In this document: in pieces, positions 34,980-43,859 of the stretch | Position numbering within the stretch: position 1 is the first letter of the stretch | How the letters are laid out: each line of letters begins with the position of its first letter | NCBI GenBank assembly: GCA_965249745.1 | Contig: OZ252252.1 | Location: 3,720,001 to 3,784,000 of the forward strand | Origin: JANYHH01 sp965249745 | Lineage (GTDB): Bacteria > Deinococcota > Deinococci > Deinococcales > JAAFIG01 | DNA: 64,000 bases | Reading direction: 5' to 3' | Made by a program: the position numbers and the translations under genes | The notes under the pieces: model-generated | Seen by the model: only the letters and a program-made list of their open reading frames with translations | Database searches by the model: none | Told to the model about the DNA's origin: nothing

Positions 34980-35390
34980 ATGGACATCAACATCCAAGCG
35001 AGTTTCCTGCCGCACAACAATCCCGAAGCCGCCCTCGCTTTCTACCGCGATGCCCTCGGGTTCGAGGTTCGCAGCAACGTCGAATACAACGGTCTGCACT
35101 GGATCACGGTCGGGCCCGCTGGTCAGCCCGGCACGTCCATCGTGCTTCACCCTGCCACCTCTATCCCTGGCGCAACCGAGGACGAGTATCGCACCATCTC
35201 TGAGATGATGGCCAAGGGCACGTACGCCGCGATCTTGCTGGACACCGACGACCTTGATGGGACCTTCGAGCGCCTTCAAGCCACCGATGCCGAGGTCGTT
35301 CAAGAGCCGATTGATCAGCCGTACGGCGTGCGCGACTGCGCCTTCCGCGATCCTGCGGGTAACCTCGTCCGCATCCGCGCACGCCCTTAG
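34980..35390 (+). CDS. VOC-family (glyoxalase/bleomycin-resistance fold) protein
   Basis: 136 residues from ATG 34980: FLPHNNPEAALAFYRDALGF, a central TVGPAG strand, and DQPYGVRDCAFRDPAGNLVR with the usual C-terminal metal-ligand region. The family includes glyoxalases, dioxygenases and drug-binding proteins. TACAAT lies 7 nt before the ATG, so a leaderless mRNA is likely even though the gene also follows the AraC gene. Confidence 0.88.
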   Translation: MDINIQASFLPHNNPEAALAFYRDALGFEVRSNVEYNGLHWITVGPAGQPGTSIVLHPATSIPGATEDEYRTISEMMAKGTYAAILLDTDDLDGTFERLQATDAEVVQEPIDQPYGVRDCAFRDPAGNLVRIRARP

Positions 35391-35417
35391 TCGCTCGAGA
35401 GCCGTCTCGAGCGACTA
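35388..35417 (+). terminator. CTCGAG-paired hairpin at the end of the VOC gene
   Basis: A perfect 13-bp stem (TAGTCGCTCGAGA 35388-35400, TCTCGAGCGACTA 35405-35417, loop GCCG) that begins at the stop codon. No T-run follows. Confidence 0.55.
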
Positions 35418-35508
35418 ACACACACTAACCATCATTCCATAGCGAACCGCAACCCGTCTCGAAATCGCGGGATGTGTGGTGCGCGAGAAAACCGCGCACG
35501 AGAAACCG

Positions 35509-35610
35509 ATGAGAGGAAAGAAAGCCACCGAAAAGTCAGCGACCAGCGAAACAGTTACGGGTTTTACAGAGGACGAACGCGCAGCAAGAAAGGGGTACAC
35601 CAAATGGTAA
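35509..35610 (+). pseudogene. N-terminal stub of a DUF1801-like gene
   Basis: A 33-codon frame (RGKKATEKSATSE, then TGFTEDERAARK) resembles the first 30-odd residues of the intact DUF1801 gene at 36169 (KSAAATD, then AGFTSDERAAMKER) and then runs out where the DoxX-like gene begins. It is probably a truncated second copy, and its overlap with the next start may give translational coupling. Confidence 0.55.
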
Positions 35611-36086
35611 CGAAAGACTTGAGAACCCAAAACCTGTGGAATGGATCTCCCTCCAGGGTAAGGATGATCGCCTACTGGGTGATCACTGGATACGTCGCTC
35701 TGGCACTGTTTTATGGTGGCGTGGCGGAACTGCTCGACGTGTCAACCGGCTTGGAGTTCTCGAGCATCGGCATAGCGACAGTTGTAGCAATCCTCGGATA
35801 TCCACTTTACTTTGTTTACATCATTGGAATTTGCAAGATTCTTGGAGCAATCACTATTCTCGCCCCTCGCTTGCCAAGGCTTAAAGAATGGGCGTACGCA
35901 GGTCTTGTCTTCAACATGGCAGGCGCACTCATCTCTTGGCTAGTGGTAACCGTTATCAACGGCGTCCCAATTCCAGCGCGGTACGGTTCCCCTATGTTCC
36001 ACGTTATTAACGCTGCACACTTGCTCGTGCTGATGGTCGTCTCATGGGCGCTTCGCCCGGAAAGCCGAGTCCTCAAGTCCGTCTGA
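35604..36086 (+). CDS. DoxX-like membrane protein
   Basis: 160 residues from ATG 35604, with AAAGGGG upstream. Four hydrophobic segments with the DoxX-like sequence YWVITGYVALALFYGGVAEL, LGYPLYFVYIIGICKILGAI and AYAGLVFNMAGALISWL. The role of small DoxX-like proteins is poorly known; some act in redox or detoxification complexes. A DUF1801 gene follows. Confidence 0.8.
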   Translation: MVTKDLRTQNLWNGSPSRVRMIAYWVITGYVALALFYGGVAELLDVSTGLEFSSIGIATVVAILGYPLYFVYIIGICKILGAITILAPRLPRLKEWAYAGLVFNMAGALISWLVVTVINGVPIPARYGSPMFHVINAAHLLVLMVVSWALRPESRVLKSV

Positions 36087-36168
36087 ACCGAAACTTCGTG
36101 CGGGCGTTTACGCATTCGCTAGGAGATGGGCGCGACGGAAAACGGAAAAACATGCACCGGAGGGTATT

Positions 36169-36651
36169 ATGAGTGTAAAGAAATCTTCGAAAGAGTCCGG
36201 CAAGAGTGCCGCTGCAACCGATCTGACATCGGCGGGATTCACCAGCGATGAACGCGCCGCGATGAAGGAACGTGCCAAGGAGCTGAAATCCGAAGCGCTC
36301 GCCGCCAAGAACCGGGCGGAAGGGGAAAGCGACCTACTGGCAAAGATCGCAGAGATGCAGGGATCGGATCGCGCCATGGCGCAGCGCATCCATGAGATCG
36401 TCGCAGTTAGTGCGCCGACCTTAATACCGAAAACGTGGTACGGGATGCCCGCGTACGCCAACAAGGACGGTAAGACCGTGTGCTTTTTCCAGAGTGCACA
36501 GAAGTTCAACGCTAGGTACGCGACGCTCGGCTTCAGCGACCTGGCAAACCTCGATGACGGGCCCCTGTGGCCGACCAGCTTCGCCCTGAAGGAGTTGACT
36601 GACGCCGCAGAGGCGAGGATCGCCGCACTTGTGAAGAAAGCGGCAAGCTGA
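36169..36651 (+). CDS. DUF1801-domain protein
   Basis: 160 residues from ATG 36169 with GGAGGG upstream. A charged N-terminal region (FTSDERAAMKERAKELKSEA) precedes the domain (APTLIPKTWYGMPAYANKDG, then VCFFQSAQKFNARYATLGF). The fold is related to YdhG, sometimes called an iron chaperone-like domain; the biological role is not established. Follows the DoxX-like gene in the same direction. Confidence 0.85.
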   Translation: MSVKKSSKESGKSAAATDLTSAGFTSDERAAMKERAKELKSEALAAKNRAEGESDLLAKIAEMQGSDRAMAQRIHEIVAVSAPTLIPKTWYGMPAYANKDGKTVCFFQSAQKFNARYATLGFSDLANLDDGPLWPTSFALKELTDAAEARIAALVKKAAS

Positions 36652-36755
36652 GTCTGGGTTGGGATCGCAACTCCCAACGTAAAATATGCAAAGCGCCGAC
36701 GAACTCCTGAACCTCATCCTCGAGACGCTCGCTCATTCGCCGAAATTCTGACCGA

Positions 36756-37247
36756 CTACGACATTGGCGCACGGCGTGCGCCAATGTCACCCGCGACCCC
36801 GCTCGCTTCCCACTCAGCCAGACGCTTGAAGCCATCGAGTTCACCTTGCAGTGCCTTGCGCGTCCACGCGTCGTAGAACACGGACAGCAGCCCAGCCAAC
36901 CAAGCAGGCTGGAAGCCGTATTCGACATCCTCCTCGATCTCGGTCTCGCCGTTCACGGTACGGAAGTGGATGCGTGCATCGCCCCATCCGCCCACGCCCC
37001 CGGACACTTGAACGAAGCGGCGGCGGTGCAGCGCATCTGGGACGACCTCGAGCACCTCCTCATGGGCGTCGGGTCGGGCGTGGAAGCGGATGGTGTAGCG
37101 TGCGCCGGGGCGGTCAATTGGCTCGGTGAGGTTTTCCACCGCCTTCGCTCCGGGGAACCAGTCGGTGAGGCGCTCGGCATTCGTGTACAGCGCGAAGGCA
37201 CGCTCTCGATTGAGGGGAACGCGGACGGAATATCGAAAGTGTGGCAT
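36756..37247 (-). CDS. SRPBCC-family protein
   Basis: 163 residues with the polyketide cyclase/START-like pattern: a VRVPLNRERAFALYTNAERL start, WFPGAK, and a C-terminal helix (FYDAWTRKALQGELDGFKRL). A CGGAGGTCTTC ribosome site lies before the ATG. It is divergent from the interrupted regulator at 37292, which would be its natural controller. Confidence 0.85.
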   Translation of the reverse strand: MPHFRYSVRVPLNRERAFALYTNAERLTDWFPGAKAVENLTEPIDRPGARYTIRFHARPDAHEEVLEVVPDALHRRRFVQVSGGVGGWGDARIHFRTVNGETEIEEDVEYGFQPAWLAGLLSVFYDAWTRKALQGELDGFKRLAEWEASGVAGDIGARRAPMS

Positions 37248-37291
37248 GAAGACCTCCGTTTCAACTCGAGTGTATTGATACGCTACTGAAC

Positions 37292-37972
37292 ATGCTAGAG
37301 AATAAATTCAGTACGTGCTCAGATGCCTGGAAGCGTCTCGGGTCGCCTCGGGCGGCACGTCTCCTCGCCGACCCGGACGAACTCTGTTACCTCGAGCCGT
37401 TCATTGGTTTCGAGCGCACCGTCACCGAAGCGGCTGACACGCTCAAGGTTCCGCTCGACCGGCTGTACTTCCGCGTGCGGCGGGCGCACGCGCTGGGTAT
37501 CCTGCGCGTGGTGCGCCTCGAGCCGAGGGTCGGGCGGGCGGTGAAGCGCTACACTGCGAGCGCGGACGGCTTCTTCGTACCCTCCCAGCTTGTGTCCTCA
37601 GGCGACTTCGAGGCACTGGCGCTCGCCTTCGATCTTCACCTCGAACGCCTGCTCGTCCACAGCATCATCGGCGTGAGCCACAGAGAGTTGAGTGAAGGCG
37701 AGTTTGGCGTCTGGATCTTCCGCGACCCAAGGGGTCATCTCACCATTGATGCTGCATTCTCTGCGGATCGCCCTTAGGATTTCCTTGCGCCTGCCAACCC
37801 GGCGACGTACTCGGCGTGGCCTGAACTCATGCTTGACTTTTCCGAGGCTAAGAGACTGCAACGTGACCTTGACGCACTTTGGCGGCGCTACGCCCCACAA
37901 TCTGGGTCGCAGCGATACTTACTGCGCCTCGGGTTGGCTCCGCTGCCCAACCCTTCCTCGAGTCACAAGTAG
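37292..37972 (+). pseudogene. Winged-helix regulator with an in-frame TAG
   Basis: Paralogue of the regulator at 25902-26570. The first 161 codons end in TAG (37775-37777), but the same frame continues (DFLAPANPATYSAWPELMLD, then FSEAKRLQRDLDALWRRY) for 65 more codons to TAG 37970-37972 and aligns with the paralogue's C-terminus (LEFADAKAMQRELEAVFARY). A single nonsense change in an otherwise preserved gene, or readthrough. Divergent from the SRPBCC gene. Confidence 0.8.
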
Positions 37973-38045
37973 AGATCGCGGGCGCTTTGGACGCCATCGA
38001 GACGAGATCATCCATTCCGCCAACCGACTCGAGGGAGGTTCGCCC

Positions 38046-38090
38046 TTGACCTGAGACGATATGAAAGATAGAACTATCTATTATAAAATC
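38046..38090 (+). promoter_or_regulatory. Promoter region and dyad upstream of the TetR gene
   Basis: TTGACC (38046-38051), then the dyad AGATAG-AA-CTATCT (38067-38080), and TATAAA (38082-38087). The dyad has the size of a TetR-family operator and lies between the promoter elements. Confidence 0.55.
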
Positions 38091-38160
38091 TCAGGTTTCG
38101 CCCGATGCCGTTCTCTCTGCCGCTGCCAAACTCCTCGAGCGCACGGGCGAGGGCTTCACC

Positions 38161-38856
38161 ATGGAGCAGCTCGCCACCGAAAGCGGACTTTCGCGGGCGA
38201 CCCTGTACCGCCAAGTTCGGGGCAAGGCGGAGGTTCTTGCTCGGCTCGGCTCGGACGTGAGTGAAGATTCTCGCACCCGCATCCTGCGCGCCGCGCACGA
38301 AGTGTTCAGCGCCCACGGTCTGCTCGGGGGAAGTATGGAGGCGGTCGCCCAAGAAGCAGGCATCGGTGTCGCCACGGTATATCGGCACTTCGGTGACAAA
38401 GACACGCTCGTGCGCGCCGTGGTGGATCACATTGCACCTCGAGGCTTGCTGCGTCAACTCAGCCTCACCCCGAGCGAGGACGTGCGCGCCGACCTCGAGC
38501 AGCTCACCCGCGCCGCGATCCGAGCGGTCTTTGACCTGCGCGGACTGCTGCGGCTGAGCGTCTTCGGCAGTGAAGCCGAACGAACCTACCTCGAGCGCAT
38601 CCGGCAAGGTACGGAGCGCACACGGGCGATACTCACCCGGTACTTCGCGGCGCAGATGAACGCTGGGCGGTTGCGACGCCTCGGTCAACCCGAGGAGCTG
38701 GCGCTCGCCTTCACCGGATTGCTGTTCGCGTTCGGTGTTCTAGAACCAATGCGATCCGGCGGAACCCTCGAGCAGCCGGATGGCACGGCAGATCTGATCG
38801 TGAGCCTTTTCCTCGACGGTCTGCGATTGAGAGAGGACGAACGTGATCACATCTGA
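38161..38856 (+). CDS. TetR-family regulator with a tandem helix-turn-helix
   Basis: 231 residues from ATG 38161. Residues 1-30 are the second part of one TetR HTH (ATESGLSRATLYRQVRGKAE), and the frame upstream from about 38100 supplies its first helix (PDAVLSAAAKLLERTGEGFT) but no start codon. A complete second TetR HTH follows (RILRAAHEVFSAHG, then VAQEAGIGVATVYRHFGDK) and then a ligand domain. The true start may involve a frameshift or a rare codon. The stop overlaps the phosphotransferase-like gene by 14 bp, so it probably controls that gene. Confidence 0.75.
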   Translation: MEQLATESGLSRATLYRQVRGKAEVLARLGSDVSEDSRTRILRAAHEVFSAHGLLGGSMEAVAQEAGIGVATVYRHFGDKDTLVRAVVDHIAPRGLLRQLSLTPSEDVRADLEQLTRAAIRAVFDLRGLLRLSVFGSEAERTYLERIRQGTERTRAILTRYFAAQMNAGRLRRLGQPEELALAFTGLLFAFGVLEPMRSGGTLEQPDGTADLIVSLFLDGLRLREDERDHI

Positions 38857-41551
38857 ACTCGTGCTGCCGTTTTCAAAAGTGCGTGCCACCGACCTGCCGC
38901 TCGTCGGCGGTAAGGGCGCGAATCTGGGCGAACTCACCCACGCGGGTTTCCCAGTGCCGCCGGGATTCTGCGTCACCACTGAAGCCTTCCAGCGTTTTAT
39001 GGCGAACGCACACGACGCCGAATCCCTGTATGCGGATCTCGAGGCACTGGGGCCAGACGATGCCGTGGGAGCGCGAAGATTGGGAGCGCGATGGCAGGCT
39101 TCGCTACGCGCCTTGCCCGTGCCGCTCGAGGTCGAAACCACTGTCTTGCAGGCTTGGACCGAACTGGGGGAGGATCTCGCATACGCGGTGCGCTCGAGCG
39201 CCACTGCTGAGGATTTGCCCGACGCCTCGTTCGCGGGGCAGCAGGACACCTACCTCAACGTGCGCGGTCGGGAGGCTTTGCTGAACGCGCTGCACGACTG
39301 TTGGGTGTCGCTCTTCAACGAACGTGCGATCCTCTACCGTCAACAGCGCGGCGTGCGCCACCAGGGCGTGAGTCTAGCGGTGGTCGTGCAACGGCTCGTC
39401 ACATCGGAAGTCTCCGGCATTCTGTTCACCGCCGACCCGGTCACCGGCAACCGCGCCGTGGCAAGCATTGACGCGAGCTTTGGTCTGGGCGAGGCACTGG
39501 TTTCCGGTCTGGTCAGCGCCGATCACATCAAAGTGGATCGCCGCGCCGGGCGCATCTTCGAGCGGCGCGTCTCCGATAAAGCACTTGCCATCCAGCCCAA
39601 CCCGGACGGGGGCGTCACCCAAGTCACGCTCGAGGGTCAAGATCGGACACGCTCGGCGCTCAGCGACGCTGAAGCGCTCGAGTTGACGGCGCTCGGGGCA
39701 CGCATCGAGGCGCATTATGGAACGCCGCAAGACATCGAGTGGGCGCGAGCGCAGGGCGCTTGGTTCGTGTTGCAGGCTCGCCCGATCACGACTTTATTCC
39801 CACTGCCCGAGCCGCATCCGACCGACAACAATTTGCACGCCTACGTCAGCTTCAGCCACTTCCAAGTCATGACCGACGCAACGCCACCGCTCGCCGCGTC
39901 GGTCTGGCGGCTGCTGTTCCCTTTCGGTCGGACACCAGGGATGCTCGAGAACCCCGTGTTGACCACATCAGGTGGGCGGTTGTACGTGGATGTCTCCTAT
40001 GCGCTGCGTCACCCGTTGCTGCGACACGCGCTGCCTCGAATCGCGGGCGAGAACATTGACGCGCTCGTCGGTGCAGCGCTAGCGAAACTGGCGAGCCGTC
40101 CGGAGTTCTCGAGTGGACCACGGGTCAACCTCACGAATGCCGCACGCGGGTTCGCACCGATTCTCGCGCGGGCGATGGGTCATCTGCTCTTCCCAGCATC
40201 GGGTGGGGCGGCGTCTCGAGCCTTGGCTAGCATCTCCCAGCGCGTGGCGGAGATTGATCGGCACATCTCTGGCGCGGATTCGCTCGAGGCTCGCTTAGAG
40301 ATCACCATGCGCGAACTGACGGAGCTGCTGGGCAGGGCGACCATCCCCCTCGTCGCCCAAGTCATGACCGGGATTCTGGCGGACGCTCTGCTGCGTCGCT
40401 TGGCAACCCCGTTCGCAACAGGGGCTGATCTAGCGGCGCTGACGCCCGGTTTACAAGGCAACGTCACGACCGAGATGGGATTGGCGGTCGGGGGTCTCGC
40501 CGATGCGGTGCGCGATTTTCCAGCGCTCACCGCGCACCTACGCCGCACCGACCTGAGCGCCCTCGAGCGGCTGCGCGTCGAACACCTGCCAGGGGGAGCG
40601 AGCTTCCTGAAAAACTGGCACGAGTTTTTGGGGCTGTACGGTTCCCGCGCCCCGTCCGAGATTGATCTCAGCCGTCCCCGCTGGCGCGAAGATCCGACCT
40701 CGCTGCTGAATATGCTCGCTGGAAACCTCGAGTCCCCAACGCGAGGTGAACACCGAATCCGTGCGGCTCGCCAGGCGGTAGAAGCGCAGGCTGCTGGGGA
40801 GCGAGTCGTCCACGCGACGGGACCCCTACGCGGTCCGCTCGTGCGCCACCTCCTGCGTGTAGTACGCACGTATCTGCCACTGCGCGAACACCTGAAATTC
40901 TTGATCGTGCGCGTGCTGGACAAAATCAAACCCGTTCTGCTCGAGGCGGGCGCGGTGATGACCGAACGCGGGCAGCTCGAGACGAGGGACGACGTGTGGT
41001 TCCTGACCTTTCCAGAATTGCGTGCCGCCCTCGCGGACTCGAGTCTGCCGCTGCGGGAAATTATCGCCTCGCGCCACCACCGCTTCCAACACGAGGCTCG
41101 CCTCGCGCCACCTCGAGGGGTGACGAGCGACGGTGAACAGATTAGGGTCAGTCACGCGGGCGATCACGTCCCAGAGGGCGCACTCGCTGGGCAGGGGGTT
41201 TCTGCGGGCGTCGTCGAGGGCATCGTGCGGGTGATCCTCCACCCAGATGAAACGGTGTTGCGACCCGGTGAAATCCTCGTGGCTCCGTTCACTGACCCGG
41301 CGTGGACGCCGCTGTTCGTGGCGGCGGCGGGACTCGTGACCGAGGTTGGCGGGCTGATGACGCACGGCTCGCTCGTGGCTCGAGAGTACGGTCTTCCCGC
41401 CGTGGTCGGCGTAACCGATGCGACGAGTATCTTGAAGACCGGGCAGCGCGTGCGGGTCAACGGCGACCTCGGGTACGTGCAGGTGCTCGAGGATATTCCA
41501 GAGCTGGGCACGGGTTTTGGCAACACCATCGTCTATGAGGAGGCTTCATGA
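38843..41551 (+). CDS. Rifampicin phosphotransferase/PEP synthase-like enzyme
   Basis: 902 residues from GTG 38843. An ATP-grasp domain comes first (GGKGANLGELTHAGFPVPPG at 19-38, SSATAEDLPDASFAGQQDT at about 117-135, TADPVTGNR), then a central domain, and a C-terminal phosphohistidine domain with GGLMTHGSLVAREYGLPAVVG (His about 841). There is no C-terminal PEP-binding barrel, which is how rifampicin phosphotransferases differ from PEP synthase. It should transfer the beta-phosphate of ATP via His to a small hydroxylated substrate; rifamycin-type substrates are an inference. Coupled to TetR before it and an ABM gene after it. Confidence 0.75.
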   Translation: MITSELVLPFSKVRATDLPLVGGKGANLGELTHAGFPVPPGFCVTTEAFQRFMANAHDAESLYADLEALGPDDAVGARRLGARWQASLRALPVPLEVETTVLQAWTELGEDLAYAVRSSATAEDLPDASFAGQQDTYLNVRGREALLNALHDCWVSLFNERAILYRQQRGVRHQGVSLAVVVQRLVTSEVSGILFTADPVTGNRAVASIDASFGLGEALVSGLVSADHIKVDRRAGRIFERRVSDKALAIQPNPDGGVTQVTLEGQDRTRSALSDAEALELTALGARIEAHYGTPQDIEWARAQGAWFVLQARPITTLFPLPEPHPTDNNLHAYVSFSHFQVMTDATPPLAASVWRLLFPFGRTPGMLENPVLTTSGGRLYVDVSYALRHPLLRHALPRIAGENIDALVGAALAKLASRPEFSSGPRVNLTNAARGFAPILARAMGHLLFPASGGAASRALASISQRVAEIDRHISGADSLEARLEITMRELTELLGRATIPLVAQVMTGILADALLRRLATPFATGADLAALTPGLQGNVTTEMGLAVGGLADAVRDFPALTAHLRRTDLSALERLRVEHLPGGASFLKNWHEFLGLYGSRAPSEIDLSRPRWREDPTSLLNMLAGNLESPTRGEHRIRAARQAVEAQAAGERVVHATGPLRGPLVRHLLRVVRTYLPLREHLKFLIVRVLDKIKPVLLEAGAVMTERGQLETRDDVWFLTFPELRAALADSSLPLREIIASRHHRFQHEARLAPPRGVTSDGEQIRVSHAGDHVPEGALAGQGVSAGVVEGIVRVILHPDETVLRPGEILVAPFTDPAWTPLFVAAAGLVTEVGGLMTHGSLVAREYGLPAVVGVTDATSILKTGQRVRVNGDLGYVQVLEDIPELGTGFGNTIVYEEAS

Positions 41552-41856
41552 TTGCGCGAATCTGGCACGGCAGGGCTCCGACCGAAAAAGCGGCGGCGTA
41601 TCGGGAATTCGTGACCGCTCGAGCAATCCCCGACTACCAATCGGTAGAGGGCAACCTCAGCGTGAGCATCCTCGAGCGCGCCGAGGGCGAGGTGACGCAC
41701 TTCATCACCCTGACCTTCTGGCGCAGTTTCGAGGCGATCAAAGGTTTCACCGGCGACCAGATCGAGATCGCCAAGTATTACCCCGAGGACAAAGATTTTC
41801 TGCTCGAGTTCGAGCCGACGGTGGTGCATTACGAGGTCGTGGGCAGCAGTGGATAA
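41548..41856 (+). CDS. ABM-fold (antibiotic biosynthesis monooxygenase-like) protein
   Basis: 102 residues. IARIWHGRAPTEKAAAYREF and the centre HFITLTFWRSFEAIKGFTG fit the dimeric ABM fold. Its ATG overlaps the stop of the phosphotransferase-like gene (ATGA), so the three genes TetR, enzyme and ABM form one operon. It may act on the same substrate, but this is inference. Confidence 0.8.
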   Translation: MIARIWHGRAPTEKAAAYREFVTARAIPDYQSVEGNLSVSILERAEGEVTHFITLTFWRSFEAIKGFTGDQIEIAKYYPEDKDFLLEFEPTVVHYEVVGSSG

Positions 41857-41882
41857 CCAACCCGTTGCGGGGGGTTGAACCC

Positions 41883-41950
41883 ATGCCTCGAGCTTGGAAG
41901 TTCGGGAACAGTATCAACACCGACGACATTCTGCCCGGCAAGTACACCAT
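41883..41950 (+). pseudogene. N-terminal stub of a homoaconitase/isopropylmalate isomerase small subunit
   Basis: ATG 41883 encodes PRAWKFGNSINTDDILPGKY, the invariant start of LysU/LeuD-type small subunits, where NTDDILPGKY is the substrate-loop motif. Similarity stops after about 21 codons and the frame continues meaninglessly to 42023. The rest of the gene is deleted. Confidence 0.75.
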
Positions 41951-42019
41951 TCAAAGCCAGATTGTCGTAGGTTCCTGCGATCAGACCACCAAACATAATG
42001 TTATCAAAGGAGGTTGTGT

Positions 42020-42415
42020 GTGATTAACGCTTCATCTTTTCTCCGCTCTGCCCTGCTAGCTGATGCTGTAGCGGGTGGCCCGGTCGGGTTGATCCTAGCG
42101 GTCGCGGCGGGGCCGCTCGAGAACCTTCTCGGTCTGCCACTGACGCTGCTGCGCTACGCGGGTTGGTTCCTGTTCGTGTTCGCAGCAGTGATTTTTCTTC
42201 TCTGGACGCAGAAGCAGCCCTCGAGCGTCGCCATTTGGATCGTCATCGCGTTGAACGCGCTGTGGGTGGCGGGGAGCATTGGTTTGCTTTTCGTCAGCTC
42301 AATCACACCAAGCGGGTTGGGGTATGCCTTTGTGATCTTCCAAGCTGGGTTGGTCGCGGTTTTTATTGGAACCCAATCCGTAGGTCTTCAGCGTTCAGTG
42401 ACAGTCAAACCATAA
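42020..42415 (+). CDS. Uncharacterised four-helix membrane protein
   Basis: 131 residues from GTG 42020, chosen because AAGGAGG ends 6 nt upstream. Four hydrophobic segments (about 15-32, 45-60, 68-90, 100-118). GGPVGLILAVAAGPLENLLG near the N-terminus resembles small SPW-like/DUF membrane proteins, but I cannot name the family. Confidence 0.75.
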   Translation: MINASSFLRSALLADAVAGGPVGLILAVAAGPLENLLGLPLTLLRYAGWFLFVFAAVIFLLWTQKQPSSVAIWIVIALNALWVAGSIGLLFVSSITPSGLGYAFVIFQAGLVAVFIGTQSVGLQRSVTVKP

Positions 42416-42627
42416 AGCAGTAGCGACAGCAGATGGGGACAAACTGTTTATGGCGCACTATCAGTCTTCAACATGACCGCCGCGAGGTCGCCTTCAAGCT
42501 TATTGCGGAAACACCTGCCCGAGATCTACAGCGGAGCTTAAATGATCCTCGAATTGCTACGCGCCAATGATCTACTTACCTACGCCACCGGAAAAGAGAT
42601 GCAAGACCCAGCCTGTATTCTGACAGT

Positions 42628-43188
42628 GTGATTGAGTGCAGTGAAGTTCTGTTTATCGGTGGTAGGGCTGGTACGGGCAAAACCAGCGTCGCATCGGCGT
42701 TTCATGAACTCCTTTCAATGCGATGCGTTCAGCACACGGTCATCGAAGGCGATTACCTCGACATGGCGTATCCACCACCTTGGGAACATGGGCTGGAGGA
42801 GCAGAACTTGCAGGCAATCTGGCAAAATTATCGGGCGCTCGGCTATCGGCGGCTGATCTACACCAATGTGGTGAGCGTCGTTCAAACCGATAAACTCGCC
42901 CGTGCGATGGGCGACGATCCAAAGATCACCGCCGTCCTGCTCGATGTGTCAAACGAGGTCATGCGGGAACGGTTGACGTTGCGCGAGTCTGGTTTGTCGC
43001 TCGAGCGTCATCTGCAACGCAACGCTGAGCGTCGGGAACGGTTGGAGAGGGAAGCCCCGGCTTGGGTTCATCGCGTGAAGACCGACGAGAAGACGTTGGA
43101 TCAACTGGCTGCCGAGCTTAGGCAGCTCACCGGTTGGCTCAGCGAGAGCGCAGGGGCACGTTCGTCGAGTCGGCCTCCCGCTCTCTGA
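42628..43188 (+). CDS. P-loop kinase/ATPase of unknown substrate
   Basis: 186 residues from GTG 42628. Walker A is GGRAGTGKTS (about 11-20), followed by VIEGDYLDMAYPPP in the position of a kinase acceptor site, and an LID-like helix RERLTLRESGLSLERHLQR. Overall like small-molecule or nucleoside kinases. TATTCT lies 6 nt before the GTG, so leaderless. Its 3' end overlaps the convergent CGNR gene by 50 bp. The 210 bp upstream show no gene. Confidence 0.75.
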   Translation: MIECSEVLFIGGRAGTGKTSVASAFHELLSMRCVQHTVIEGDYLDMAYPPPWEHGLEEQNLQAIWQNYRALGYRRLIYTNVVSVVQTDKLARAMGDDPKITAVLLDVSNEVMRERLTLRESGLSLERHLQRNAERRERLEREAPAWVHRVKTDEKTLDQLAAELRQLTGWLSESAGARSSSRPPAL

Positions 43189-43801
43189 AAAGCTTGACCT
43201 TAGCCCGATTTCCGCACAGATCCATCGCGCACCAGCGGCGCGATTTGCCGCGACCGGAATCGAGAAAAACCCACCCGCAGTCTTCTCCCGGACATGTTTT
43301 AACGTGCGGAGACAACCCCGAGACCAGCAGATCGGCGGCGTCTAAGACGATCATCCACAGCGGCTGCTCGAGCCTATCTTCCGGCCACGCCCACGCAAAC
43401 GCCTCGGGCGTCGCCTTGAATTGGCGTTGCGTGAACGCATCTCGAAAACTTGCGTCCAACCGCAGGAGATCACCGGGTAAGGGAGCATGGGTGACGACGC
43501 GGTACAGCACCTCGCGCCACGCTCGAGCGGTGGCAGTGACGGCGATGGCGGCTTCGGGCACTGCCAAACTCTGTTGCAGCAGCGCGGCGCTCTGCTCTGC
43601 GCTCAGGTTCCCAGTGCGCGTGGCGAAGGTTAGCAGGTCGGCGTAACCCTTCAGCCATTCTCGCGGCTGACCGGCGCGAAAGGCGTTCGTGTTCAAAAAG
43701 TCGAGGCAGGTTGCGCCCGCGTTGAGGCGTATGGTCTCTACACTGCGGCTTTTCGGGTGCTTGGTCGGACGGTCACTGAACATCGCAATCCATTGTTGCA
43801 T
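43139..43801 (-). CDS. CGNR zinc-finger (ABATE-domain) transcriptional regulator
   Basis: 220 residues from ATG 43801 (43783 possible). The N-terminal ABATE-like domain begins with ATCLDFLNTNAFRAG. The C-terminal CGNR finger has CPGEDCGWVFLD, then WCAMDLCGNRAKV with four cysteines for zinc. Such proteins are stress-linked regulators. It is divergent from the secreted repeat protein gene at 43860. Confidence 0.88.
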   Translation of the reverse strand: MQQWIAMFSDRPTKHPKSRSVETIRLNAGATCLDFLNTNAFRAGQPREWLKGYADLLTFATRTGNLSAEQSAALLQQSLAVPEAAIAVTATARAWREVLYRVVTHAPLPGDLLRLDASFRDAFTQRQFKATPEAFAWAWPEDRLEQPLWMIVLDAADLLVSGLSPHVKTCPGEDCGWVFLDSGRGKSRRWCAMDLCGNRAKVKLFREREADSTNVPLRSR

Positions 43802-43859
43802 CTCTTCTCTGAATAACTGTTAAAATTACTCAAATGGTTACAAAAAGGGTTGGACACGG

